Source: Fimbriimonadales bacterium
GTDB lineage: Bacteria > Armatimonadota > Fimbriimonadia > Fimbriimonadales > ATM1
NCBI GenBank assembly: GCA_026129745.1
Contig: JAHCHL010000010.1
Coordinates: forward strand, 1-64,000
DNA: 64,000 nucleotides
Direction of reading: 5' to 3'
Shown here one piece after another: positions 1 to 8,475 of the stretch. A program made the translations under genes and the position numbers. Within the stretch, counting starts at the first letter, position 1, and each line of letters starts with the position of its first letter. The notes beneath the pieces were generated by a model. That model was not told the origin of the DNA, ran no database searches, and saw nothing but the letters and a program-made list of their open reading frames with translations.

Positions 1-854
1 AGTTTGATTGGCCTTTCACCCCTATCCACAGGTCATCCGAAAGGTTTTCAACCCTTACCGGTTCGGCCCTCCACTCCGAGATTATCGGACCTTCAGCCTG
101 CCCATGGATAGATCACTCGGTTTCGCGTCTATCCCCACTGACCTCGAACGCCCTGTTAAGACTCGCTTTCGCTGCGGCTCCATGTCAGAGACACTTAACC
201 ACGCCACGTAGAGTAACTCGCAGGCTCATTCTGCAAAAGGCACGCCGTCACCCATTTACCGATTGCTCGGCACATAGGGCTCCGACTGTTTGTGGGTATC
301 ACGATTTCAGGAACTATTTCACCCCGGTTCTCCCGGTACTTTTCACCTTTCCCTCACGGTACTGGTTTCGCTATCGGTGACGTGTGGTATTTAGCCTTAT
401 CCGGTGGTCCGGACAGATTCGCACAAAATTCCTCGTGATTCGTGCTACTCGGGATACCGCCACCTATCGTCGACTTCGTGTACGGGGCTCTCACCCTCTG
501 TGGCCCAACTTTCCAGAGATGTTCCACTCGTCTATTTTCGGATTACGCGGTCCCACAACCCCAACCGGCAAGCCGATTGGTTTAGGCTCTTCCGTGTTCG
601 CTCGCCGCTACTGACGGAATCTCTTCGAGTTCTTTTCCTCTGGTTACTTAGATGTTTCAGTTCACCAGGTTCCCTCCTACACCCTATGGATTCAGGTGCA
701 GGTGACAGGGCATTACCCCTGCCGGGTTTCCCCATTCGGAAATCCTCGGATCAACGCTTATGTGCAACTCCCCGAGGCGTATCGCCGCTTTCGCGTCCTT
801 CATCGGCCACTCGTCCCTAGGCATCCGTCGTGTACCCTTCGTAGCTTATAACCT
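1..854 (-). rRNA. rrl: 23S ribosomal RNA, 5' part (gene runs off the left edge)
   Basis: The minus strand from about 854 down to 1 reads as the first ~850 nt of bacterial 23S rRNA. It starts with ggttataagctac and soon reads gacggatgcctaggg, the conserved 5' helix region, and reaches domain II at the window edge. The 3' part is outside the window. The 5' end is placed by analogy with the E. coli start (GGTTAAG) and may be off by a few bases. All short ORFs inside are artefacts. Upstream in its direction of transcription lies leuB, not 16S rRNA or spacer tRNAs. Confidence 0.96.
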
Positions 855-960
855 CTGTCGAGATTCGACTGATGCGTGGTTCCAAAACGCTATGTAACTG
901 TCAAGGTGCAAGGCTGGTTAGCCGGTCAGCGCCCCATTTCGGGGGTGACAGCGATTTGGC

Positions 961-989
961 ATCGTACCCGAACCACGGGAGAAAGTCAA
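961..989 (-). promoter_or_regulatory. Putative promoter of the 23S rRNA gene
   Basis: On the minus strand a TTGACT -35 box (984-989) is followed after 17 bases by a TACGAT -10 box (961-966). It points at the 23S gene, with a predicted start near 953, about 100 nt before the mature 5' end. A second TTGACA occurs at 899-904 without a matching -10. Confidence 0.6.
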
Positions 990-1007
990 GGGCTCTGGCA
1001 AGAAATT

Positions 1008-1025
1008 GAAGGCATTTTTGCCTTC
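1008..1025 (-). terminator. Intrinsic terminator of leuB
   Basis: GAAGGC (1008-1013) and GCCTTC (1020-1025) form a short stem with a six-base loop. On the minus strand it is followed by AATTTCTT and lies 13 bp past the leuB stop, separating leuB from the 23S promoter. Confidence 0.5.
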
Positions 1026-1038
1026 GAACTCGTCTTTT

Positions 1039-2100
1039 TTATGCCAAGTTTGCCAGGATCGCTGCCGTTGCGTCTTTGGTTCCTGCATTGCCGCCCAGGT
1101 CAAGGGTCCTCAACCCCGAATCCAGCGCTTTTGAGACTGCTCTCTCGATTGCTTCGGCTTCCTCTTTCATGTCGAACGAAAACCGAAGCATCATCGCTGC
1201 ACTTAGGATGGTTGCTATCGGATTGGCAATCCCTTGGCCTGCGATGTCGGGAGCGCTTCCGTGCGCCGGTTCATACATGCCGAAAACATTATCGCCGCGT
1301 GGGTCCGATAGCGATGCGCTCGGAAGCATGCCCAGTGAGCCTGTGACTTGTGCGGCTTCATCGCTCAAGATGTCTCCGAACATATTCTCAGTCAAGATCA
1401 CATCGAACTGGCCTGGATCTCGCACGAGTTGCATCGCGCAATTGTCGACGAGCATGAACTCCCAATCGACATCCTGATACCCTTCCGCAACTTCGGTTAC
1501 GACCTCCCTCCAAAGTCGACTCGTCTCCAAAACATTTGCCTTGTCGACGCAATGCAGCTTTCGTCTTCTCTGTCGCGCAATCTCGAAACCTCTGCGTGCG
1601 ATTCGGCGAATCTCGATCTTGGAGTAAACGCAAGTGTCGACGGCGACTTCTCCATTGTCCCGCCGTTCCCTCGGCTTGCCAAAGTAGATTCCGCCTGTTA
1701 GTTCCCGAACAACGATGCAATCGATTGGGCCACTTGGACCGAATCGAACCGGGCTTGCATCGATCAGTGCCGGAAAGATCCTTGCGGGTCTGAGGTTTGC
1801 GTATAGATTCAATTCCCGTCGGAGTGGAAGCAGCGCACCAACCTCTGGGCGCAATTCAGGTGGCTCGATCTTGTCCCACTTCGGCCCGCCGACTGCTCCG
1901 AGCAAAACGGCATTTGACTCTTTGCAAATCTTCAGCGTTGTTTCAGGTAGCGGCTTTCCAACGGCATCGTAAGCTGCACCGCCAATTAGACATTCATCGA
2001 ATTCGAGCTCGTCTGTGACACTCCTGAGAACTTGAATCGCTTCAGTGGTTACTTCAGGTCCAATTCCGTCACCTGGTAGGACAGCTACTTTGAATGGCAT
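1039..2100 (-). CDS. leuB: 3-isopropylmalate dehydrogenase
   Basis: Cytoplasmic enzyme that oxidatively decarboxylates (2R,3S)-3-isopropylmalate with NAD+ in leucine synthesis. The 353-residue length is normal. The start [13 protein letters not shown] carries the nucleotide-fold entry. The substrate-binding arginine region is [17 protein letters not shown], and the signature [20 protein letters not shown] holds the metal-binding aspartates. No other leu gene is adjacent. The ATG lies 8 nt after a CATAAT box (minus strand, 2109-2114) with no Shine-Dalgarno site, so the mRNA may have almost no leader. Paralogous tartrate or homoisocitrate dehydrogenases are less likely given the leuB-type motifs. 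Confidence 0.93.
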   Translation of the reverse strand: MPFKVAVLPGDGIGPEVTTEAIQVLRSVTDELEFDECLIGGAAYDAVGKPLPETTLKICKESNAVLLGAVGGPKWDKIEPPELRPEVGALLPLRRELNLYANLRPARIFPALIDASPVRFGPSGPIDCIVVRELTGGIYFGKPRERRDNGEVAVDTCVYSKIEIRRIARRGFEIARQRRRKLHCVDKANVLETSRLWREVVTEVAEGYQDVDWEFMLVDNCAMQLVRDPGQFDVILTENMFGDILSDEAAQVTGSLGMLPSASLSDPRGDNVFGMYEPAHGSAPDIAGQGIANPIATILSAAMMLRFSFDMKEEAEAIERAVSKALDSGLRTLDLGGNAGTKDATAAILANLA

Positions 2101-2108
2101 GGCGTGGG

Positions 2109-2114
2109 ATTATG
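2109..2114 (-). promoter_or_regulatory. Putative -10 box of leuB
   Basis: CATAAT on the minus strand, ending 8 nt before the leuB ATG. There is no clear -35 box. It is one of a set of -10-like boxes placed close to start codons in this window. Confidence 0.4.
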
Positions 2115-2282
2115 ACCGTGAGACTGGAGACGTTGCCGAATTGCAATTCCTAGGCTTTGGCTCAATTTTCGAGCCCAATCGACTTCTTCAAGTTGAACTC
2201 AGTCTCGGCAGCGAATGGTCGGGCGTCCTGTCTAACCAACTCATTGATTTCTCATGAAACTAGAACCAGCATTCCGCAGTAA

Positions 2283-2294
2283 CATAGTGCGCCA
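2283..2294 (+). promoter_or_regulatory. Putative leaderless promoter of the ABC exporter operon
   Basis: CATAGT at 2283-2288, then exactly six bases, then the ATG at 2295. There is no Shine-Dalgarno site. With a usual -10 to start distance of 6-7 nt, transcription would begin at the ATG. Confidence 0.4.
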
Positions 2295-3041
2295 ATGATC
2301 ACCGTCGAAGACCTCGCCAAGCATTTCAAAGACCCGAAGAGGGGTGTGGTCCGAGCAGTCGATGGCGTTTCGTTCTCAACTAGCCCGGGCGAAATCTTTG
2401 GGCTGCTTGGCGCAAACGGAGCCGGAAAGACAACGTTGCTGAGAATGCTCAGTACTGTGATTGCGCCTACTTCCGGTCGAGCAGAGATTCATGGTCACGA
2501 CGTTGCGAATGAGCCTGATGCGGTTCGCAAGAGCATCGGATTTATGTCTACGACGACTGCCCTCTATTCAAGGCTCACACCGCGCGAAATGCTCAAGTAC
2601 ATGGGCAAGTTATATGGCATTGCGTCATCCCAACTTGGAGCGCGAGTCGAAGAAACCATCGCTATGCTGGAAATGGAAGAATTTGCAGACAGGCTTTGCG
2701 ACAAGCTGAGTACCGGTCAAAAGCAGCGCACTTCATTGGCCCGAACGATCCTTCATGACCCACCGGTTCTGTTCTTCGATGAGCCGACTGCAGGACTCGA
2801 TGTGCTTGCGAGTAAAACGATTATGGAGTTCATCGAAAGCTGTCGCGATCGAAACAAGACCGTCGTGTTCAGTACTCACATCATGAGCGAGGCAGAACGG
2901 GTGTGCGATCGTATATGCGTGATTCATGATGGAAAGATTCGCGCCATTGGAACGCTTCAAGAGCTCAAGCAAGCGACTGGAGAGGAAAGACTTGAGAGAG
3001 TATTTCTTGCGCTGACCGAACCGACGGAGTCTGCGGCTTGA
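2295..3041 (+). CDS. ABC transporter ATP-binding protein (NatA-like)
   Basis: ATPase of an ABC-2 type exporter that powers the permease encoded next. At 248 residues it is a typical single-domain subunit. Walker A GANGAGKT lies at residues 39-46, the ABC signature is LSTGQKQR (about 140), and Walker B is LFFDEPTAGLD (about 155-165), followed by a switch histidine in VVFSTHI. NatA-type sodium extrusion ATPases are the closest family by motif style, but the substrate cannot be told from sequence. Its TGA overlaps the TTG start of the permease, so the two are translationally coupled. Confidence 0.88.
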   Translation: MITVEDLAKHFKDPKRGVVRAVDGVSFSTSPGEIFGLLGANGAGKTTLLRMLSTVIAPTSGRAEIHGHDVANEPDAVRKSIGFMSTTTALYSRLTPREMLKYMGKLYGIASSQLGARVEETIAMLEMEEFADRLCDKLSTGQKQRTSLARTILHDPPVLFFDEPTAGLDVLASKTIMEFIESCRDRNKTVVFSTHIMSEAERVCDRICVIHDGKIRAIGTLQELKQATGEERLERVFLALTEPTESAA

Positions 3042-4231
3042 GGGGGTGGAGCGACGTATTTCGGAAGGAACTCAAGGAGTTCGTTCGAGACAAGCGCGTG
3101 CTTTACAGCGCGGTGCTCGGCCCGTTGGTTCTGGAAGTCTTCATCATCTTGCTCTTCGGATATCTGAGCACCAGCTTCACGAAAGACTTTGCTCACAAAG
3201 TGGTTGTTGAGAATTCGCGGCACGCAGAGCCATTCCTTTCTGCGATGGTCGAGTCCAAAAAGTTTGAAATTGTAGAGCTCACTCCCGGCATGTCAGCCGA
3301 AGAAGCGCTCGCGCAAAAAATGGGGCGACTCGCAATCAGCTTTCCAGAAAACTTTCAAGAATTGCTTGAGGCGGGCCAATCACCAGAAGTTCGAGTGACC
3401 TATGATCCGAACGAAGAAACTGCGCTTATATCTCTTGCTGCCGTCAAAGAAGTCTACTCCTCGTTCGCGTCGAAGTATTCGATTGAACGTATGACAGAAC
3501 TGAACATCGATGCGAGGACTCTGTTGCCGTTTGTCTTGGTCGAGGACAAGTTGCCCGTTGAAAAGCCCTTTGCTGGCGCGTGGCTGGTTGGTTTCCTTCC
3601 CTACTTGATCGTTATTTGGGCATTCTATGGCGGATTCTCGATCGTCGGCGATTTGGTTGCCGGCGAAAAGGAAAGAGGGTCGCTAGAAACCCTCTTGATA
3701 ACTCCTGTATCGAGGCAAGCTATTGCCTTTGGCAAATTCTGTGCGCTCGGATCTGTGAGTTTGGCTTCTTGCATATCAGCTTTGGCCGGAGTCTTGATCA
3801 TGGGTGTCGCGCCGATCCCAATGACTCAAAGGCTGTTCGAGTCTGGACTCAGCCTGTCACCGGCCTCAATGTTTGCAATAGCAGTAACCATTATTCCTCT
3901 CGTCATGTTCTTCGCAGGCATATTGTTGGCAGTTTCGACATTTGCCAGAAACCAGCGCGAAGTACAGAGCTATTTGTCCTTGCTCAGCTTCGTAGTACTC
4001 ATTCCGGCTATTTTCAGTCAAATCATCGGATATACGGACATTGCCGGCAAGGCTTGGGTGAACTTCATTCCTATCCTCAACAGTGCAAGCGTTATGAGAG
4101 ACGCGCTGCTCAATCGCGTTGATTGGACAAGTTTGGGCATGACGTCCGCAGTCAGCGTTGTTTTGGCAATTGGGGGCCTATGGCTTGCAGTAAAGCTGTT
4201 TACCAAAGAAAAGGTTTTGATGCGAGTCTAG
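3038..4231 (+). CDS. ABC-2 type transporter permease (NatB-like)
   Basis: Membrane subunit partnering the preceding ATPase, 397 residues. It starts with TTG at 3038 inside TTGA, overlapping the ATPase stop. One membrane segment lies near residues 22-42, then a large extracytoplasmic domain to about 175, then five or six membrane segments from about 180 to the end. This is the ABC2_membrane_3/NatB layout. The motif GEKERGSLETLLITPVSR is the conserved cytoplasmic element of this family. Its TAG stop shares a CTAG palindrome with the stop of fliD on the other strand. Substrate unknown. Confidence 0.85.
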   Translation: MRGWSDVFRKELKEFVRDKRVLYSAVLGPLVLEVFIILLFGYLSTSFTKDFAHKVVVENSRHAEPFLSAMVESKKFEIVELTPGMSAEEALAQKMGRLAISFPENFQELLEAGQSPEVRVTYDPNEETALISLAAVKEVYSSFASKYSIERMTELNIDARTLLPFVLVEDKLPVEKPFAGAWLVGFLPYLIVIWAFYGGFSIVGDLVAGEKERGSLETLLITPVSRQAIAFGKFCALGSVSLASCISALAGVLIMGVAPIPMTQRLFESGLSLSPASMFAIAVTIIPLVMFFAGILLAVSTFARNQREVQSYLSLLSFVVLIPAIFSQIIGYTDIAGKAWVNFIPILNSASVMRDALLNRVDWTSLGMTSAVSVVLAIGGLWLAVKLFTKEKVLMRV

Positions 4232-6489
4232 CGCTGCTGCTGCATATTCGCCAATAAAGAGCCAAGTTGAGCGGTCTGTGCCTGCAGCCGCGATATGGCT
4301 TGTTCCATCGCAAGAAATCGCCTGCGCAACGACTCTTCCTTTCGAGTCAATGCTTCTTCTAGTCGCTTAATGTTATCGTCGATTCCGGTCATCTGCGCAT
4401 CCAGAGCGTTTACGCCAGCATTGAGTGAACCGTTGACAAAATCGAGAGCGTCGTCAAGGGTCCTTTGCAGCATGGTGGCTACGCCCTTCGAATAGATCAG
4501 TGTTCCGCGGCTTCCCAGCGCGCCTCCTGATACCTGAATGGCGAGCCCCTCCGTATTTGCGTTGCCGATGTTGCCAGTCAGAGTCTGTCCTAGGCCGGAC
4601 GCAGGCTCTCCATTGATGGTTCCTTCGACATTGAGTCCGACAACACTAACTTCTTCTGTGCCAATTCCGGTGTTGTCGCTTCCTGGCTCAAGGTTGCTCT
4701 TGACAGTAAAACCCCCGGGTGTGCCGTGCCTCTTCGATGTGATTACAAGGCGGTCGCCATCTTTGCTTGCCGTGACTAGATCTTTTAGGCGATTGTCGGC
4801 GTTGATCTGTGCGATCACGTCGTCAAGAGTCTTGCCGGCGTCCATTGTGATCTGATATTGGGTGTTGCCAAACAGTGACCCATTGAACGTCAATGTCTCT
4901 TGCTCAGTTGTTGGCGAGGTGAAGTCCGTATTCGACGTGAATGATCCGAGTGTCGCGAGCTGCGTGATAATCACTTCGTACCCTGCAATGCCGCTCGCCT
5001 TCGTTCGGCCCGTCGCATTCAGGAAACTTATTTCTGAGTCCTCGATGATGCCACTTTCGACAAATAGGCTTCTCACTTCGTTCAAGTGCGTTCCAAGCGC
5101 CGCTTCGAATTTCGCTGAATCTATCGTCATACGACCGGAACTATCAAAGTCCACTCCAAGCGCCAGCAAATTTCGATAATTCCCCGAAAGGCCTGGGGGT
5201 TGAAAAAGTAGGTTGCTGAACATCGACGATTGCAGGATATTTACGGTGGAGTTACCGAACAACGGGCCGCTTTCGAGCGACTCTTTATCGAATGAAGCCG
5301 TCGTTGCTAAGTAGTCGATGATCGCATTGTAAGCACTCGCGAGCGACTCAAGCTTTCCGCGAATCGCGGTGGAGTCTCGTTGCAATGTGATCGTCGTAGT
5401 CTCAGGCGAACTGTCGTTTGCCTTGTGCAACGTTATCGTTGCTCCAGGAATCGCGGTTGTGACAGTGTTTGTCGCACTTGTCAGGTTGATGCCATCAATG
5501 GAAAAGTGAGCGTCCTGCGCTGCGAGCAATTCGTTTCCGTAGCCGCGCTGAAGTATGCCGAGATTCTCGAGTATGCCATTTGCGTCGACAAAACTTGGAG
5601 TCGATGCACCCGTAATCTGCAGTTTATATACTGTGCTCCCACCTATGGACTCTGTAACGACGCTGGCAGTTGCTCCTGCCCCCGCACCATTGATCTTGGC
5701 CGCAATCGACGATAATGAATCGGTATCAAAGTCGATGTTGACGGCAACCCCGTTGACGACTACGTCACCTGCCGGCACCGACGCCCCCAACAGCACACCG
5801 ACAGGAGTCGAGCCATCTGCGAACCCGATTCCCTGTGCACCGTTGGTGATCGGCTTTCGAATCGCTGCGGCGCCGGAAACCAATCCTAACGCACTCAACG
5901 CTCCCGATCCATCGACATCGCTAAGTGCTATGGCCTGCGCCGATCCTGTTGACGTAGTAGTGAGAGTCAGATAAGCGTTGCCCTGTCCGCCATCGATGAT
6001 CGACGCGATAACGCCGGCACCCGCAGCGTTAATCTTGGTTGCGATTGCGGTCAGACTGTCGCTTGCGGTTACCTCGACAGACTTGCCGTTGACAAGAAAC
6101 TTGCCGGATAGGCCAAGGGCTTCCGTCGGCGTCGATTGCGCTGCTGTCGCGATCTTATGGGCCTGAGCGAGCTTTGATACTGCAAGCGAGTAAATGCCAG
6201 GAGCGGAGTTCGGGCCGGCCGTTATCGAAGCGACATCCGACTTCGAGCTGGTACCCGACATCAAATTGAACGTCGCCCCATTGTTCAGTTCCGATGCGGC
6301 TGACCGCAGACTTGTGACAAGTGACTTGTACTGACTAAGTGCGGCTTGCTGCGTTTGAAGCCTGACCCGGTCCAGTTGAAACCGCTGGATCGGCCGCCTT
6401 TCAAGCTGAAGAATGCGCCCGATGATCGTCTCGGTGTCGACTCCCGACGCCAAGCCAGAAAATGTGATGCCTGATCCGCTGAATCCCAT
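4228..6489 (-). CDS. fliD: Flagellar hook-associated protein 2 (filament cap) FliD
   Basis: Caps the growing flagellar filament and guides flagellin folding outside the cell. The N-terminus (FSGLASGVDTETIIGRILQL) is the FliD D0 signature, the middle has repeated flagellin-hook IN-type segments (for example GNTQYQITMDAG), and the C-terminus is a glutamine-rich coiled coil. I place the start at the ATG giving MGFSGSGITF (753 aa). An upstream TTG would add 13 residues but has no better ribosome site. This is long for FliD (often 450-700). No other flagellar gene is nearby, and it converges on the ABC permease with a shared CTAG stop. Confidence 0.87.
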   Translation of the reverse strand: MGFSGSGITFSGLASGVDTETIIGRILQLERRPIQRFQLDRVRLQTQQAALSQYKSLVTSLRSAASELNNGATFNLMSGTSSKSDVASITAGPNSAPGIYSLAVSKLAQAHKIATAAQSTPTEALGLSGKFLVNGKSVEVTASDSLTAIATKINAAGAGVIASIIDGGQGNAYLTLTTTSTGSAQAIALSDVDGSGALSALGLVSGAAAIRKPITNGAQGIGFADGSTPVGVLLGASVPAGDVVVNGVAVNIDFDTDSLSSIAAKINGAGAGATASVVTESIGGSTVYKLQITGASTPSFVDANGILENLGILQRGYGNELLAAQDAHFSIDGINLTSATNTVTTAIPGATITLHKANDSSPETTTITLQRDSTAIRGKLESLASAYNAIIDYLATTASFDKESLESGPLFGNSTVNILQSSMFSNLLFQPPGLSGNYRNLLALGVDFDSSGRMTIDSAKFEAALGTHLNEVRSLFVESGIIEDSEISFLNATGRTKASGIAGYEVIITQLATLGSFTSNTDFTSPTTEQETLTFNGSLFGNTQYQITMDAGKTLDDVIAQINADNRLKDLVTASKDGDRLVITSKRHGTPGGFTVKSNLEPGSDNTGIGTEEVSVVGLNVEGTINGEPASGLGQTLTGNIGNANTEGLAIQVSGGALGSRGTLIYSKGVATMLQRTLDDALDFVNGSLNAGVNALDAQMTGIDDNIKRLEEALTRKEESLRRRFLAMEQAISRLQAQTAQLGSLLANMQQQR

Positions 6490-6600
6490 GCTGGTTATCC
6501 GGTATTGATTGTCGGCAACCGGAGGCAAAGTCCCAACGGCTCCGCGAATGGATCAAGAACCGCTTGCATCAGCGAAGTCTCCCTCTGAGTCCGCCGGATG

Positions 6601-6612
6601 TACAATGGTGGA
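6601..6612 (+). promoter_or_regulatory. Putative leaderless promoter of pyrF
   Basis: TACAAT at 6601-6606, six bases, then GTG at 6613. The same arrangement precedes the RNase J gene. No -35 box is seen at the usual distance. Confidence 0.5.
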
Positions 6613-7305
6613 GTGGATTCTCACGTTATCGTAGCCCTCGACACCGCTGACCTCGAGCAAGCCAAGTCACTTATCTCAAGGCTGTCCCCCCACGTGTTCG
6701 CCTTCAAGATCGGTCATGGCCTCGTATTGGGCCATGGACTGGATGTCATTCGCACTTTGCAGGACCAAGGCGCGCAAAGGATTTTTCTTGACATGAAGTT
6801 TCACGACATTCCAAGTGCTGTTGCATTGGGAGTCTATGAGGCTGCGAGGAGGGGCGTTTGGATGATGACCATGCACGCTTCCGGCGGTCGCGCGATGATG
6901 GCCGCTGCCGTTGAAGCTGCTGCCGATGCACAGCCCGAAATCCCCCCAATCCTTCTGGGCGTCACAGTACTGACTAGCATCGACGAAATCGCATTGTCGC
7001 GACAAATCGGCATCGAGCGAACACTCAAAGACCAGGTATTGCACCTTTCCGAACAAGCGATCGAAGCCGGTCTTGACGGATTGGTGTGTTCGGCCCACGA
7101 AGTTTCGGACGTGCGCGCTCGTGTCGGCCCTGAGCCAGTTCTTGTGACACCTGGCATGAAATCGCCAAGTGGTGCTGCAACCGATCAAGCGCGAGTTGCA
7201 TCTCCTGCAGACGCAATCTCAAATGGCGCGAATTACGTTGTGATCGGCCGAGCGTTGACCAATGCTGAAGACCCGCAAAAGGCGCTTGCCGCACTTGGAC
7301 TCTGA
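6613..7305 (+). CDS. pyrF: Orotidine 5'-phosphate decarboxylase
   Basis: Last step of UMP synthesis: decarboxylation of OMP. The beta-alpha barrel begins VIVALD; the catalytic Asp-x-Lys region is DMKFHDIPS with Lys about residue 62. The phosphate site lies near VTPGMKSPSG and YVVIGRALT. I choose the GTG at 6613 (230 aa), because the family starts just before VIVALD and because a TACAAT box ends six bases upstream. An ATG at 6598 would put that box inside the gene. The 3' end overlaps mutY by 44 bp. Confidence 0.92.
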   Translation: MDSHVIVALDTADLEQAKSLISRLSPHVFAFKIGHGLVLGHGLDVIRTLQDQGAQRIFLDMKFHDIPSAVALGVYEAARRGVWMMTMHASGGRAMMAAAVEAAADAQPEIPPILLGVTVLTSIDEIALSRQIGIERTLKDQVLHLSEQAIEAGLDGLVCSAHEVSDVRARVGPEPVLVTPGMKSPSGAATDQARVASPADAISNGANYVVIGRALTNAEDPQKALAALGL

Positions 7306-8311
7306 GGCGTTTCGCACGGCGCTGATCGACTGGTACGAGTCGAATCGCCGCGAGTTGCCGTGGCGGAGAACAAACGATCCATACCGCATTTGGATTAGCG
7401 AGATCATGTTGCAGCAGACCCAAGTCAAAACCGTAATTCCGTATTTTGAACGCTTCGTTCAGGAGTTTCCCAATTTAGCAGCATTGAGACGTGCGAGCGA
7501 ACCGGAAGTGCTGTCACTGTGGCAGGGCCTTGGATACTATCGTCGCGCGAAAAACTTGTTGGTTGCCGCAAAGATAGCAAAGTCAGTTCCGCAATCGTAT
7601 AGTGAACTGCTCGAATTGCCAGGGATTGGCAGGTATACCGCCGCTGCAATCGCATCCATCGCTTTTGGAGAACGACGCGCCGCAGTCGACGGCAACGTCG
7701 AACGCGTGATCAGCAGACTTTGCTGCATCGACGCATCTGCCTCCAAGCTGAAGCGGAATTGTGAATCGGTTTCGCAGGGCGCGATGGGCGACGCAAATCC
7801 AGGTGACTGGAATCAGGCACTGATGGAACTCGGTGCAACCGTTTGCCGACCGTTTGAACCGCAATGCGACAAGTGTCCTGTTGCAAAGTTTTGCAAAGCA
7901 AATCAGACCGCTACCCAATCCAAGTATCCGATTGCGAAACCAACCGCAAAGCCGAAGAAGCTCGTTCATGCATGCGTTTGCCCAGTTCATAAGGGCAAAG
8001 TCGGCTTGTGCAAAATCGCTTCCGGACAGTGGTGGGCCGGCATGTGGGAGTTTCCTCGAACGGAAGTCGATACCACGGAAACGCCAATGACTGCAGCAGA
8101 ACGCCTGGGGTTTGCTGACTTACAAGGCTTGTTAATCGTCAAGCACTCGGTGACCCAGTATTCGATAACGCTTCACTCCTTCGTCGCGAGAGCAAAGAAG
8201 CAAAAGCGAGAGCTGAGTTGGTTCAGCCAGGATGCGATTGCTGAGTTGCCCATGCCGGCTGCTCAGCGAAAGGTCGCAGATGCCCTCAAACACGCGGTAA
8301 TCTCAACTTAG
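7262..8311 (+). CDS. mutY: A/G-specific adenine DNA glycosylase
   Basis: Removes adenine paired with 8-oxoguanine. 349 residues, normal for the family. Catalytic Glu47 lies in EIMLQQTQV, the helix-hairpin-helix is LPGIGRYTAAA (119-129), and catalytic Asp143 is in AVDGNV. The 4Fe-4S loop has Cys195, 202, 205 and 211 (spacing C-x6-C-x2-C-x5-C). The C-terminal third, from about 235, is the Nudix-like domain that recognises oxoguanine. The start overlaps the end of pyrF; the first ~10 residues are uncertain because a later start near LDSEAF is possible. Confidence 0.94.
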   Translation: MLKTRKRRLPHLDSEAFRTALIDWYESNRRELPWRRTNDPYRIWISEIMLQQTQVKTVIPYFERFVQEFPNLAALRRASEPEVLSLWQGLGYYRRAKNLLVAAKIAKSVPQSYSELLELPGIGRYTAAAIASIAFGERRAAVDGNVERVISRLCCIDASASKLKRNCESVSQGAMGDANPGDWNQALMELGATVCRPFEPQCDKCPVAKFCKANQTATQSKYPIAKPTAKPKKLVHACVCPVHKGKVGLCKIASGQWWAGMWEFPRTEVDTTETPMTAAERLGFADLQGLLIVKHSVTQYSITLHSFVARAKKQKRELSWFSQDAIAELPMPAAQRKVADALKHAVIST

Positions 8312-8313
8312 CG

Positions 8314-8475
8314 ATGCGAAGAAGAGCGAGCGCTTGGGCAATTGCAGCTGCGGTGTTGGGGTCCGGCTGGTGGGTCATCAGTCGAACGTTGGGATTCGCG
8401 AGTTTGCCAGCATTGTTGCTAGCGATTGCATTCGCCGCTGTACTCGGCATTATCGTTGCGCGATTCGCTCGGTAG
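8314..8475 (+). CDS. Small two-helix membrane protein, unknown function
   Basis: A 53-residue ORF starting 2 bp after the mutY stop: an arginine-rich start (MRRRASAW), a hydrophobic stretch (AIAAAVLGSGWWVI), a short polar turn, a second hydrophobic stretch (LPALLLAIAFAAVLGIIVA) and a basic tail RFAR. Inferred as a small inner-membrane protein co-transcribed with mutY. Its last 26 bp overlap the 3' end of the convergent DUF1611 gene. I recognise no family. The hydropathy pattern and tight spacing support it, but it could be chance. Confidence 0.5.
   Translation: MRRRASAWAIAAAVLGSGWWVISRTLGFASLPALLLAIAFAAVLGIIVARFAR

Noticed and set aside
384-820. Plus-strand ORFs of 76 and 138 aa near the left edge.
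   Set aside because: They lie entirely inside 23S rRNA.
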